13,780 bases of DNA from JAVBOF01 sp031550915 (GTDB lineage: Bacteria > Bacillota > Clostridia > Christensenellales > MGBC116941). Shown piece by piece: positions 1-7,717 of the stretch. A program made the translations under genes and the position numbers. The notes below the pieces were generated by a model, which saw only the letters and a program-made list of their open reading frames with translations, was not told the origin of the DNA and did no database searches. Within the stretch, counting starts at the first letter, position 1; each line of letters begins with the position of its first letter. The stretch covers positions 1-13,780 of the forward strand of contig JAVBOF010000020.1 of NCBI GenBank assembly GCA_031550915.1, read 5' to 3'.

Positions 1-1346
1 AACGATCCGCATCCGCTTGAACAAGCTTCATTCAGCATTAGACCGTCTATGACGCCATGCTTTATCGTCATGCACTTCATATCCTGCCCGCCGATATCTA
101 TGATGAAATCGACGCCCTTTAGGAAGAAATCCGCCGCTTTATAATGTGCCATTGTCTCTATTTCGCCGTGATCTATATGCATCGCTTCTTTTATAAGCAG
201 CTCTCCGTAGCCTGTGACGCATGAATTGGCTATATACGCGTCCTTAGGTAGCTTCGCATATACTTCCTTTAATATCTTAACTGCCGATTGGATCGGATTG
301 CCTTCATTGCCGGCATAATATGAATACAACAAGGTTCCTTCGCCGTCGATTAAAGCGGCTTTTATCGTTGTAGAACCCGCGTCGATACCGAGGAAACAAG
401 CGCCTTTATGTTCTTCCAACATGCCGCGTTTTACTTTATTCTGGTTGATGCGCTCATAAAAATCGCGCTTTTCATGTTCGTTTTCAAACAAAGGCCGGAG
501 TCGCTGGATCTCCATGTCCGGCATTGTGCCGTCTTCCAATCTATCCTTTAACGCGGCAGTGCTTACGCTTTCGCCGCCGGCCATGTACGCCGCGCCAAGC
601 GCAACCATTATCTGGGCGTTATCCGGCGAGAAAAACGTCTGCCCTTCTTCCGCCAAAGTTATTTCGAAGCGTTTTCGAAGCTCAGGCAAAAAATGCAGAG
701 GGCCTCCGAGAAAAACTATATTCCCGCGAATAGGCCTGCCACACGCCAAACCGCTGATGGTTTGATTTACAACGCTTTGGAAAACGCTCGCCGCCAAATC
801 TTCCATTGATGCGCCTTCGTTAAGCAAAGGTTGTATATCGGATTTTGCAAAAACGCCGCATCTGGAGGCTATTGGATATATCGTTTTCGCTTTTTGGGCG
901 AGATCGTCAAGCCCCTTTGAGTCGGTCTGCAATAGCACCGCCATCTGATCGATGAAGGAGCCTGTGCCTCCCGCGCATGTGCCGTTCATCCTCTGCTCCA
1001 AAGACGGATGCAGGTAAGTTATCTTCGCGTCCTCTCCGCCAAGCTCAATTATAACGTCCGCTTCCGGCAAAATGCGTTCTATCGCCCCTACGCCCGCCAT
1101 AACCTCCTGAACGAATCCAAGCCCGAGCCATTTAGACACACTGAGCCCTGCCGATCCCGTTACCGTGGCAATCATGCTCCGGCCGGGAAACTGCTCTTCA
1201 AATTCACATATCAATTGTTTCAACGAACCGCGGACATCTGAAAAATGGCGACGGTAATCGCTGAAAACCAGCTTACCGCCGTCCATAACTGCCATCTTTA
1301 TTGTGGTTGACCCCGCGTCTATGCCAACCTTTAAAATGCTCTCCAT
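1..1346 (-). CDS. Large 2-hydroxyacyl-CoA dehydratase activase-like ATPase (tandem BadF/HgdC domains), 3' end outside window
   Basis: The 448 visible codons carry two copies of the BadF/BadG/BcrA/HgdC ATPase fold (ASKHA superfamily). Domain 1 (about residues 5-258) has the phosphate-binding VGIDAGSTTIK, a second nucleotide motif ELGGEDAK (101-108), Cys124 in NGTCAGGTGSF and Cys163 in SRCGVF, the positions that bridge a [4Fe-4S] cluster between subunits in HgdC-type activators. Domain 2 starts near residue 317 with LGIDAGSTTIKAA, then DIGGQDMK (417-424) and Cys442 in NEACSSGCGS, where the window ends. Known activators use ATP to push low-potential electrons into a dehydratase or related reductase. 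Single-domain activators are about 260 aa, so this is the long, multidomain form (often about 1400 aa in Clostridia, usually with a dehydratase-like C-terminal part, not visible here). The start ATG (1346) has AGAGGG four bases upstream. The substrate is unknown. It is separated from the fatty-acid operon by a terminator, so a functional link is not shown. Confidence 0.9.
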   Translation of the reverse strand, partial: MESILKVGIDAGSTTIKMAVMDGGKLVFSDYRRHFSDVRGSLKQLICEFEEQFPGRSMIATVTGSAGLSVSKWLGLGFVQEVMAGVGAIERILPEADVIIELGGEDAKITYLHPSLEQRMNGTCAGGTGSFIDQMAVLLQTDSKGLDDLAQKAKTIYPIASRCGVFAKSDIQPLLNEGASMEDLAASVFQSVVNQTISGLACGRPIRGNIVFLGGPLHFLPELRKRFEITLAEEGQTFFSPDNAQIMVALGAAYMAGGESVSTAALKDRLEDGTMPDMEIQRLRPLFENEHEKRDFYERINQNKVKRGMLEEHKGACFLGIDAGSTTIKAALIDGEGTLLYSYYAGNEGNPIQSAVKILKEVYAKLPKDAYIANSCVTGYGELLIKEAMHIDHGEIETMAHYKAADFFLKGVDFIIDIGGQDMKCMTIKHGVIDGLMLNEACSSGCGS

Positions 1347-1387
1347 AAAACCCTCTATATACACCGATAATAACAACTACTAAGCTG

Positions 1388-1416
1388 ATTATACCATACT
1401 TTTTAATTATACAATA
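1388..1416 (-). promoter_or_regulatory. Possible promoter of the activase gene
   Basis: Read on the minus strand there is a perfect TATAAT (1393-1388), about 41 bases before the ATG. The only -35 candidate at 17-bp spacing is TATTGT (1416-1411), which is poor. A second TATAAT lies at 1411-1406 without a good -35. The AT-rich setting and position fit a promoter, but the -35 is weak. Confidence 0.35.
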
Positions 1417-1619
1417 TATATTACGTTATCGCGGGCGCCGAATTGACTGGTAATGTTTATCTCAGCCTATCTTTGTAAAGGGAATAAAGCTCCGGGTAAG
1501 GCTACCAAAAGAAAAAACATTTATAAGCATAAATCTTGCGGGTATTATGTTGGCACATCCAAGTTCAAATCAGCAAATCCCTATAATAATTATGACAGAC
1601 GATAATAAGGATAGTATAC

Positions 1620-1656
1620 AAAAAGAAGGCCAGTAAGCAATTTCCTGACCTTCTTT
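1620..1656 (-). terminator. Rho-independent terminator of the fab/acc operon
   Basis: Read on the minus strand, AAAGAAGGTCAG (1656-1645) pairs with CTGGCCTTCTTT (1633-1622), with an 11-nt loop and a run of five T's (1624-1620) that begins at the stem end. The one imperfect position is a G-U pair in minus-strand RNA but a C-A mismatch in plus-strand RNA, so the structure is built for minus-strand transcripts. It lies 45 bp beyond the accA stop. Confidence 0.75.
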
Positions 1657-1700
1657 ACTACGTAACCTTAAACAAGAACTATTCCAGAGTATGTTTTATG

Positions 1701-2516
1701 CTATTCCAAAACTTGGGATCCCATCTTGCGGAATTTTTCATACCTGTTGTGGCAAAGCGTTTCGATATCCTCGCCGCAAAGCTTTGGCAGCTCCTCCTGC
1801 AACATCTTTTCTATCTGTTCTGCGGTTTTTTCCGGATCAGTGTGGGCGCCTCCATCAGCTTCCTTAAGGATACCGTCTATTATACCCAGATCCAAGAGGT
1901 CTCCCGCCGTTATCCTCATTACGCCTGCGGCTTCCTCTGCACGTGTACTGTCCTTCCATAGTATACTGGCAAAGCCTTCCGGAGATAGTATGCTGTATAT
2001 TGCATTTTCCAGCATATATACCCTGTCCGCAACCGCGACCGCAAGCGCTCCGCCGCTGCCGCCCTCACCTATGACTATCGATATTACCGGCGTCTTCAGC
2101 CGCATCATTTCAAAAAGGTTTCGCGCTATGGCCTCTCCCTGGCCCCTTTCCTCAGCGCCGATACCGCAATACGCGCCCTGTGTATCTACAAAGCAGACGA
2201 TCGGACGGTTGAATTTTTCTGCCTGCTTCATCAGCCTCAGGGCTTTACGGTAGCCCTCGGGAAACGGCGAGCCAAAGTTCCTGTAAACTTTGTCCTTGGT
2301 ATTTATACCCTTTTCTTCAGCGATTACGGTGATTGGTATGCCTTTGAACGAGGCGATGCCGCAAAGCATAGAAGGGTCATCGCGAAAATTCCTGTCGCCG
2401 TGCATCTCGAAGAAATCTTCAAACAGTAAATCTATATATATCTTTGCGGTAGGGCGTTCTGCCATCCTCGCGAGACCGACCCTCTCCCACGCCGAAATAT
2501 TTGCCGCATCATTCAT
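1701..2516 (-). CDS. accA: Acetyl-CoA carboxylase carboxyltransferase subunit alpha
   Basis: AccA pairs with AccD to move the carboxyl group from carboxybiotin on AccB to acetyl-CoA, giving malonyl-CoA in the cytoplasm. The 271-residue protein is a short Firmicute-type AccA. Visible family signatures are FFEMHGDR early on, FGSPFPEGYRKALRLM, then VDTQGAYCGIGAEERGQGEA, which forms part of the active-site oxyanion region, and IGEGGSGGALAVAVADRVYM followed by SILSPEGFASILWKD. The motif reads GAYCG where E. coli has GAYPG. The start ATG overlaps the accD stop by 8 bp (ATGAATGA) and is preceded by a strong GGAGGTG inside accD, so translation is likely coupled, which suits equal amounts of the alpha and beta subunits. 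It is the last gene of the operon and is followed by the terminator at 1656-1620. Confidence 0.97.
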   Translation of the reverse strand: MNDAANISAWERVGLARMAERPTAKIYIDLLFEDFFEMHGDRNFRDDPSMLCGIASFKGIPITVIAEEKGINTKDKVYRNFGSPFPEGYRKALRLMKQAEKFNRPIVCFVDTQGAYCGIGAEERGQGEAIARNLFEMMRLKTPVISIVIGEGGSGGALAVAVADRVYMLENAIYSILSPEGFASILWKDSTRAEEAAGVMRITAGDLLDLGIIDGILKEADGGAHTDPEKTAEQIEKMLQEELPKLCGEDIETLCHNRYEKFRKMGSQVLE

Positions 2517-3372
2517 CGTCTACACCTCCATGCAGTTTCAAAAGCTTGCCAAGCGTTTCCTTCATCTGCTTTCGATGTACGATCATATCTATAAAGCCTT
2601 TTTCAAGCATAAATTCTGCTCTCTGAAATTCTTCTGGCAGCTTTTGCTTTATGGTCTGCTCTATTACCCTCTTCCCTGCGAATCCAATGAGTGCGCCGGG
2701 TTCGGCAATAATAATATCACCGAGGCTTGCAAAACTTGCCGTCACCCCACCGGTAGTAGGATCTGTGATAACGGTTATATACAAAAGCCCCGCGCTGTCC
2801 AGTAGCGATATTGCGCCGCTTACCTTTGCCATCTGCATTAGGGATACTATTCCCTCCTGCATCCTCGCGCCGCCGGAAACCGTGAAGATTATAAGAGGAA
2901 GACGCATTTCAACAGCGTGCTCTACCGCACGCGCAAGCTTTTCACCGACCGCCATGCCCATGCTGCCCATCAAAAAAGTGCCGTCCATGATACACAGAAC
3001 GCAGGGATTGCCTTCAATCTTTGCTTCACCACAGATCACGGCTTCGTGGGAGCCGGAAACGCGAAGCTTGTCGATTTTTTCATTATATCCTGGGAAATCC
3101 AGCGGATCACAGCCGGAAACACCTGCGTAAAGCTCTTTGAAGCTTCCGCTATCGGCCGTGACATAAACGCGTTCCATGGCGGTCATCATAAAATGATGCT
3201 CGCAAAGCGAACATACCTGCATGTTTTCCTGCAGATCTTCGGCAAGAACAATACCCCCGCATTTGACGCATTTGGTCCACATACCTTCCGGTATAGCCGC
3301 CTCTGCGCGGGCAAATTTTTCATTTTCAGAAATCTTATTTTTAATGCGCTTGAATATCGCTTCTTTTTGCAT
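2509..3372 (-). CDS. accD: Acetyl-CoA carboxylase carboxyltransferase subunit beta
   Basis: AccD is the zinc-ribbon-bearing beta subunit of the carboxyltransferase (alpha2beta2 with AccA). The 287-aa product has an N-terminal C4 zinc ribbon, Cys35-x2-Cys38 and Cys54-x2-Cys57, followed by the crotonase-fold carboxyltransferase domain with FLMGSMGMAVGEK (about 133-145), TVSGGARMQEG (164-174) and TDPTTGGVTASFA (203-215). Length is normal for the family. It starts 21 bp after accC. No good ribosome-binding site precedes the ATG: the spacer reads about GGGCAATTACTGGT, so initiation may rely on ribosomes finishing accC. The 3' end overlaps accA by 8 bp. Confidence 0.97.
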   Translation of the reverse strand: MQKEAIFKRIKNKISENEKFARAEAAIPEGMWTKCVKCGGIVLAEDLQENMQVCSLCEHHFMMTAMERVYVTADSGSFKELYAGVSGCDPLDFPGYNEKIDKLRVSGSHEAVICGEAKIEGNPCVLCIMDGTFLMGSMGMAVGEKLARAVEHAVEMRLPLIIFTVSGGARMQEGIVSLMQMAKVSGAISLLDSAGLLYITVITDPTTGGVTASFASLGDIIIAEPGALIGFAGKRVIEQTIKQKLPEEFQRAEFMLEKGFIDMIVHRKQMKETLGKLLKLHGGVDDE

Positions 3373-3393
3373 ACCAGTAATTGCCCAATTCTA

Positions 3394-4743
3394 TTAGTTT
3401 AACCCGGATAGCATCCTCGAAATGAACGACGTATCATAATCGCCCTTAATGAAAGCCATGTCGTTCAATATCTCCAGTTGGAAATCGATATTGGTCTGAG
3501 GACCCTCTATTACCAGCTCCGTAATCGCACGCTTCATCTTGTTGATAGCGCTTTCCCTGCTGCTGGAATGTACGATTAGTTTTCCAAGCATGCTATCGTA
3601 GTACGGAGGAATAGTATACCCCGAATATAGTGCGGTGTCAAACCTTGTGCCGGGGCCGCCGGGCGCGTGGAACAGCGTTACCGTATCATCTGAATGAATG
3701 GCTTTTTCCAGCGGATTGCCGGCGTTTATACGGCATTCGATAGAATGCCCGCGCATCAGCACATCATCCTGAGAGAACCTCAGCTTCATACCACTTGCTA
3801 TACGCAGCTGCTCTTTTACTATATCAACGCTGGTCACCATCTCCGTAACCGGATGCTCTACCTGGACCCTCGTGTTCATCTCCATGAAATAAAAATTCCC
3901 CGATGCTTCCAACAAAAACTCGACCGTACCGGCGTTTTGGTATCCAACCTGTTTTGCAAGCCGCAAGGCAGCTTTTCCCATCTCTTTGCGCAATTCCGGA
4001 TCCAGCGCTACGCAGGGCGTTTCCTCCAAAACCTTTTGATTTCTTAGCTGCATGGAGCAATCCCTTTCCCCGAGATGTACCATTTTACCAAAGTTGTCAG
4101 CCAGTATCTGGATCTCTACGTGCCTGGCATTGCAGACGACCTTTTCCATATACAGCGATCCGTCCGCAAAGCACGCTATCGCTTCAGCCTGTGCGGAAAG
4201 AAAAGCAGACTCGATCTCTTCTTTTTTATTTATCAGCCGTATACCCCTGCCTCCTCCGCCTGCGGCAGCTTTTATCATCACGGGATAGCCGATTTTATCG
4301 GCAAGGGCTTTGGCCTGTTTTGCATCCTTTAGAACACCTTCGGAGCCTGGTATTATTGGGACGCCGGCCTTTTTTGCCGCCTCCCTTGCTTTAGATTTAT
4401 CGCCCATGGCTTCGATCACTTCCGGCGGCGGGCCGATAAACGTTATCTTGCAATCAGAAAGTATTTTCGCGAATTTTGCGTTTTCGGAAAGAAACCCGAA
4501 ACCGGGGTGAACTCCGTCAACACCAAGCATGGTCGCGGCGCTGAGAATATTCTGCATATTCAAATAGCTTTCCTGCGAAGCCGCAGGCCCAATACAAACT
4601 GCTTCGTTAGCCATATGAGTATGCAAGGCATCTGCGTCCGCCGAAGAAAACACGGCGACCGTTTCTATATCGAGTTCTCTGCATGCGCGGATTATCCTGA
4701 CGGCTATCTCTCCGCGGTTTGCGATCAAAACCTTTTTTAACAT
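3394..4743 (-). CDS. accC: Biotin carboxylase subunit of acetyl-CoA carboxylase
   Basis: AccC uses ATP and bicarbonate to carboxylate the biotin carried on AccB, the first half-reaction of malonyl-CoA synthesis. The 449-aa protein has the complete ATP-grasp architecture: the N-terminal MLKKVLIANRGEIAVRI, YLNMQNIL and GVHPGFGFLSEN (about 77-88), the glycine-rich ATP loop KAAAGGGGRGI (158-168), Lys237 in RNQKVLEE, and the catalytic block FMEMNTRVQVEHPVTE (286-301) containing Glu288, Asn290, Arg292 and Glu296. I chose ATG 4743 over an in-frame extension of 20 residues starting at 4803. The protein begins at the conserved LKKVLIANRGE, AAGGG lies 7 bases upstream of that ATG, and the longer form would overlap fabZ by about 50 bp. 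The gap to fabZ is 10 bp. Confidence 0.97.
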   Translation of the reverse strand: MLKKVLIANRGEIAVRIIRACRELDIETVAVFSSADADALHTHMANEAVCIGPAASQESYLNMQNILSAATMLGVDGVHPGFGFLSENAKFAKILSDCKITFIGPPPEVIEAMGDKSKAREAAKKAGVPIIPGSEGVLKDAKQAKALADKIGYPVMIKAAAGGGGRGIRLINKKEEIESAFLSAQAEAIACFADGSLYMEKVVCNARHVEIQILADNFGKMVHLGERDCSMQLRNQKVLEETPCVALDPELRKEMGKAALRLAKQVGYQNAGTVEFLLEASGNFYFMEMNTRVQVEHPVTEMVTSVDIVKEQLRIASGMKLRFSQDDVLMRGHSIECRINAGNPLEKAIHSDDTVTLFHAPGGPGTRFDTALYSGYTIPPYYDSMLGKLIVHSSSRESAINKMKRAITELVIEGPQTNIDFQLEILNDMAFIKGDYDTSFISRMLSGLN

Positions 4744-4753
4744 CGTTATCCCT

Positions 4754-5182
4754 TCATACTGCGGAAATAAAGAACATGAATTCCATCTCGCATACCTTTT
4801 CACCGTTGACTGTAGCTATGCCTTTACCGGTCCCTGCGGTTGCCCGCAGCCTCAAGAGTTCCGCTTTAAGCTCTAACCTTTCACCCGGTACTACCTGCCT
4901 GCGGAATCGAGCTCCATCGATGCCTCCAAACATTGGTATCTTGCCCTTATATTCGTCTCGTGAAAGCAGCGCGACTGCACCCAGCTGCGCCAATGATTCG
5001 GCTATCAAAACCCCAGGCAAGATCGGTTTCCCCGGGAAATGTCCCTGAAAGAAATATTCGTCTCCTTTTATATCCCAAAAGCCTTCCGCACCGTTTTCAT
5101 CCATATGCGTGACTTCGTCAACAAGCAAAAACGGCTCCCTATGCGGCAAAACATTTTTAATATCTTCCCTTGAAAGCTTCAT
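4754..5182 (-). CDS. fabZ: 3-hydroxyacyl-[acyl-carrier-protein] dehydratase FabZ
   Basis: FabZ removes water from 3-hydroxyacyl-ACP to give trans-2-enoyl-ACP, the third step of each elongation cycle. The 142-aa hot-dog-fold protein shows the usual start KLSREDIKNVLPHREPFLLVD, the catalytic His48 in the motif GHFPGKPILPG, and Glu62 in AESLAQLGA. Two starts are possible. ATG 5203 overlaps the accB stop (ATGA) but has no ribosome-binding site, while ATG 5182 has AAGG eight bases upstream and matches the usual family N-terminus, so I prefer 5182. The position between accB and accC is the common Firmicute arrangement. No FabA-like isomerase is visible in the window, so how unsaturated chains are made, if they are, is not shown. 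Confidence 0.95.
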   Translation of the reverse strand: MKLSREDIKNVLPHREPFLLVDEVTHMDENGAEGFWDIKGDEYFFQGHFPGKPILPGVLIAESLAQLGAVALLSRDEYKGKIPMFGGIDGARFRRQVVPGERLELKAELLRLRATAGTGKGIATVNGEKVCEMEFMFFISAV

Positions 5183-5199
5183 CGTCAAATCCTTTAGAA

Positions 5200-5667
5200 T
5201 CATTTTATTCGGAAAAGCGTTTGGCCATATTCTACCATATCGCCATCGTTTGCCATGATCTGCGCGACTTCACCTTCGACATCGCTTTCGATATCGTTCA
5301 TAAGTTTCATCGCCTCGATAACACAAACGACGTCGCCGATATTTATTTTCGAACCAATTTCTATATCTTCGTCTTTGCCAAGCGATTTTAGCGAACGAAA
5401 AACGCCGACCATCGGGGACTTTATTTCGCCGGAATACTCCCAAACATCATTCACAGAGTCTTCTGTCTCATTCACAGCAATATCCTCTGCATGGTTTGAT
5501 TGCGTAACGGTATTTTGGCCCTGCGGCGTATGCGTTATTATCTGCTGTACTGTCTGGCTGCCCTGCTTCTCCATCTTCACACGAAAATCCCCGCTCTCTA
5601 CCTCCATGGCAGAAATCGTGGATTTTTCGAACATGCCCATCAATCTGTTTAATAGTTTAAGATCCAT
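5200..5667 (-). CDS. accB: Biotin carboxyl carrier protein of acetyl-CoA carboxylase
   Basis: AccB carries the biotin that shuttles CO2 from AccC to the AccA/AccD transferase. The 155-aa protein has an N-terminal helix region (about 1-35, LKLLNRLMGMFEKSTIS), a hydrophilic Gln/Thr/Asn-rich linker (about 36-78), and a C-terminal biotinyl domain (about 82-155) with PMVGVF and the biotin site EAMKLMND, in which Lys121 is the expected biotinylated residue. The ribosome-binding site GAGG lies 8 bases upstream of ATG 5667. It follows fabF after 39 bp, the longest gap among the fabH-to-accA genes, and that gap holds part of a candidate internal promoter. The biotin ligase needed to load it is not in this window. 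Confidence 0.96.
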   Translation of the reverse strand: MDLKLLNRLMGMFEKSTISAMEVESGDFRVKMEKQGSQTVQQIITHTPQGQNTVTQSNHAEDIAVNETEDSVNDVWEYSGEIKSPMVGVFRSLKSLGKDEDIEIGSKINIGDVVCVIEAMKLMNDIESDVEGEVAQIMANDGDMVEYGQTLFRIK

Positions 5668-5697
5668 TTATCTATCCTCAAAAAAACTTTTCGGGAT

Positions 5698-5726
5698 ATT
5701 ATATAACTAATTTCTGAATTTTGCAA
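5698..5726 (-). promoter_or_regulatory. Candidate internal promoter before accB
   Basis: Read on the minus strand, TTGCAA (5726-5721), 17 bp and a perfect TATAAT (5703-5698) straddle the fabF stop codon, about 30 bp upstream of the accB ATG. The spacing is ideal, the -10 is consensus and the -35 matches 4 of 6. It could supply separate transcription of accB-fabZ-accCDA. AT-rich gene ends produce such matches by chance, so this is tentative. Confidence 0.4.
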
Positions 5727-6942
5727 AGAGCAGAGTTGCGTTATGTCCGCCAAATCCAAAAGAATTTGAAAGGGCATAATCCACATCCTGCTCCCTGCCC
5801 GCATTTGGCACATAATCCAAATCGCATTCGGGATCCTTGGTTTTAAGTCCGATAGTGGCAGGCACAAAACTGTTGTTTATGGATAATGTACATATGATTG
5901 CTTCAACAGCTCCGGCGGCACCAAGCAAATGGCCTATCATTGATTTTGTCGAGCTGACGGGCATCTTATATGCATGATCTCCAAAGGCTTTTTTGATAGC
6001 CATAGTTTCAAATTTATCGTTTGGCGGGGTACTCGTGCCATGCGCATTGATATAAGACACGCGTTCTTTGGCTATACCTGCTTCTTCAACCGCCTGTTCC
6101 ATTGCCCGCTTCGCGCCTTCACCTTCCTGATCCGGCATGGTAATATGGTAGGCATCGCATGTGGACCCATATCCTACGATTTCACCGTATATCTTGGCGC
6201 CACGCTTCTGCGCATGTTCAAGGGATTCCAAAACCAAAGTACCTGCGCCCTCGCCCATTACAAAGCCGCTGCGTTCCGCGTCAAACGGTATGGATGCGCG
6301 GTCCTTATCTTCGCAGGTGGAAAGCGCCTTCATGGAGGAAAAGCCAGACAGTGAAAGCTTCGTAATAGCGGATTCGGCCCCGCCTGTCACCATGATGTCC
6401 GCATAGCCGTGTTTTATCTGCCGGAAAGCATCGCCTATCGCATTTGTTCCGGTTGCACACGCCGTGACCGCCGTTGAGCACATGCCCTTTAACCCATATT
6501 TTATTGCTATGAGCCCAGGTGCCATATTTATGATTATCATTGGTACAAAGAAAGGGGATATTCTGTTCGGCCCCTCATTCATTAGCTTTTCATGTTCGCT
6601 TTCAATCGTATGGAATCCACCGATGCCGCATCCATAGATACATCCCGCACGGGTTTTATCTATAGCGTCCATATCCAACCCGCTGTCTGCTATCGCTTCA
6701 TCCGCAGATACCATCGCAAGGTGGCAGAAACGATCCATTCGCCTGGCTTCACGCTTATCGATAAAATCCTCAACGTTAAAAGCCTTGCATTCCGCTGCCA
6801 GATGCACTTTGTATTCTGTAGTATCGAATGCTTCGATAGTTCCTATCGTGTTCCTGCCGGTTTTGATTCCTTCCCACAAAGCCGCAATGTCATTTCCGAA
6901 AGGCGTTACTGCGCCAATACCGGTTATAACTACCCTGTTCAT
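5707..6942 (-). CDS. fabF: 3-oxoacyl-[acyl-carrier-protein] synthase II (FabF)
   Basis: FabF condenses malonyl-ACP with a growing acyl-ACP, releasing CO2. The 411-aa protein has the thiolase-fold KAS signature complete: nucleophile Cys162 in STAVTACATGTNAIG, His301 in NAHGTSTPPND, the Lys/His motif STKSMIGHLLGAAG with His338, and the C-terminal SNSFGFGGHNATL loop. Start choice: a GTG at 6951 would add three residues, but that GTG lies in the ribosome-binding sequence AGAGGTG, which is placed 6 bases before ATG 6942, and the family begins with NRVVITGIGAVTPFG. The gap to fabG is 13 bp. In the usual fab scheme FabF handles all elongation rounds after FabH. Confidence 0.97.
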   Translation of the reverse strand: MNRVVITGIGAVTPFGNDIAALWEGIKTGRNTIGTIEAFDTTEYKVHLAAECKAFNVEDFIDKREARRMDRFCHLAMVSADEAIADSGLDMDAIDKTRAGCIYGCGIGGFHTIESEHEKLMNEGPNRISPFFVPMIIINMAPGLIAIKYGLKGMCSTAVTACATGTNAIGDAFRQIKHGYADIMVTGGAESAITKLSLSGFSSMKALSTCEDKDRASIPFDAERSGFVMGEGAGTLVLESLEHAQKRGAKIYGEIVGYGSTCDAYHITMPDQEGEGAKRAMEQAVEEAGIAKERVSYINAHGTSTPPNDKFETMAIKKAFGDHAYKMPVSSTKSMIGHLLGAAGAVEAIICTLSINNSFVPATIGLKTKDPECDLDYVPNAGREQDVDYALSNSFGFGGHNATLLFAKFRN

Positions 6943-6955
6943 TGAATACACCTCT

Positions 6956-7696
6956 TTACATTGTCATTCCGCCGTCTACGGCAATTACCTGTCCAGTTAT
7001 ATATGCGGCGGCATCGGATGCCAAAAATACCGCTGTTTCCGCAACTTCATCCGGATGTGCAAACCTTCCGAGAGGTATGCTGTCCTCTATAGCCTTCTTT
7101 ACGTTTTCTGCAAGCTCCGCTGTCATATCCGTCTCTATGGCACCGGGCGCAACTGCGTTGACCGTTATGCCCCGCCCCGCAAGCTCCTTCGCAGCAGACT
7201 TTGTAAGCCCTATTACCCCCGCTTTGCTTGCGGCATAATTTGCCTGCCCAGCGTTTCCGGTAAGGCCTATTACCGAGGTAATGTTTATTATCCTTCCGCT
7301 ACGCTGCTTCATCATGATCGCGCTGCAGTGGCGTATGCAGTTGAACGTGCCCTTTAGGTTGATATCGATCACCGCGTCCCAATCCTGCTCGCCCATACGC
7401 ATCAAAAGAGCATCCCTGGCTATTCCCGCGTTGTTTACCAATATATCTATACTTCCAAGGTTATCCTTCGCAAAATCTATCAGCGCTTTAGCTTGCTCAA
7501 AATTGGAAACGTCGGCTTTACAGGCAAGGACTTTTGCGCCGCTTTCAGCAATCTCTTTTACAAGCTCGTTAGCTTCGGTTTCAGAGCTGGAGTAGTTTAT
7601 AACGACGTTTGCCCCGCATGCGGCCATTTTTTTTGCAATAGCCCTGCCAATACCACGGCCCGCACCAGTAATTATCGCGTTTTTGCCTTTAAGCAT
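6956..7696 (-). CDS. fabG: 3-oxoacyl-[acyl-carrier-protein] reductase (FabG)
   Basis: FabG reduces 3-oxoacyl-ACP to 3-hydroxyacyl-ACP with NADPH. The 246-aa short-chain dehydrogenase has the cofactor loop TGAGRGIG (10-17), the structural NNAG (88-91), and the catalytic triad Ser141 (in NITSVIGLTGNAGQ), Tyr154 and Lys158 (YAASK). Further family marks are AVAPGAIETDM and the C-terminal GQVIAVDGGMTM. The ATG at 7696 has a strong purine-rich site (GGGAGGG) 9 bases upstream. The position directly before fabF and after fabK, and the match along the whole length, favour FabG over the many other short-chain dehydrogenases. In related operons fabD precedes fabG, but here only 21 bp separate fabK and fabG. 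Confidence 0.96.
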   Translation of the reverse strand: MLKGKNAIITGAGRGIGRAIAKKMAACGANVVINYSSSETEANELVKEIAESGAKVLACKADVSNFEQAKALIDFAKDNLGSIDILVNNAGIARDALLMRMGEQDWDAVIDINLKGTFNCIRHCSAIMMKQRSGRIINITSVIGLTGNAGQANYAASKAGVIGLTKSAAKELAGRGITVNAVAPGAIETDMTAELAENVKKAIEDSIPLGRFAHPDEVAETAVFLASDAAAYITGQVIAVDGGMTM

Positions 7697-7717
7697 AATT
7701 CCGCCCTCCCGCTAATA

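Larger units (their letters stand above)
1347..1700. other. 354-bp intergenic region between accA and the activase gene
   Basis: This stretch contains no convincing gene. On the minus strand it holds the accA-operon terminator (1620-1656) and, near 1388-1416, a possible promoter for the activase gene. On the plus strand there is a 50-codon open frame (ATG 1453 to TAA 1605) encoding a Lys/Tyr-rich peptide that ends in NPYNNYDRR. It has no ribosome-binding site before its ATG and no homology I recognise, so I do not call it a gene. Confidence 0.6.

Noticed and set aside
1726..2253. Long plus-strand open frame (175 codons) opposite accA
   Set aside because: It is the antisense shadow of accA, Ser/Pro/Ala-rich with no domain, and accA is certain. 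The same holds for the long plus-strand frames inside accD, accC, accB, fabF, fabG, fabK and fabH.
4744..4803. Longer AccC start at 4803
   Set aside because: It would add 20 residues not seen in AccC, overlap fabZ by about 50 bp and ignore the good ribosome-binding site before ATG 4743.
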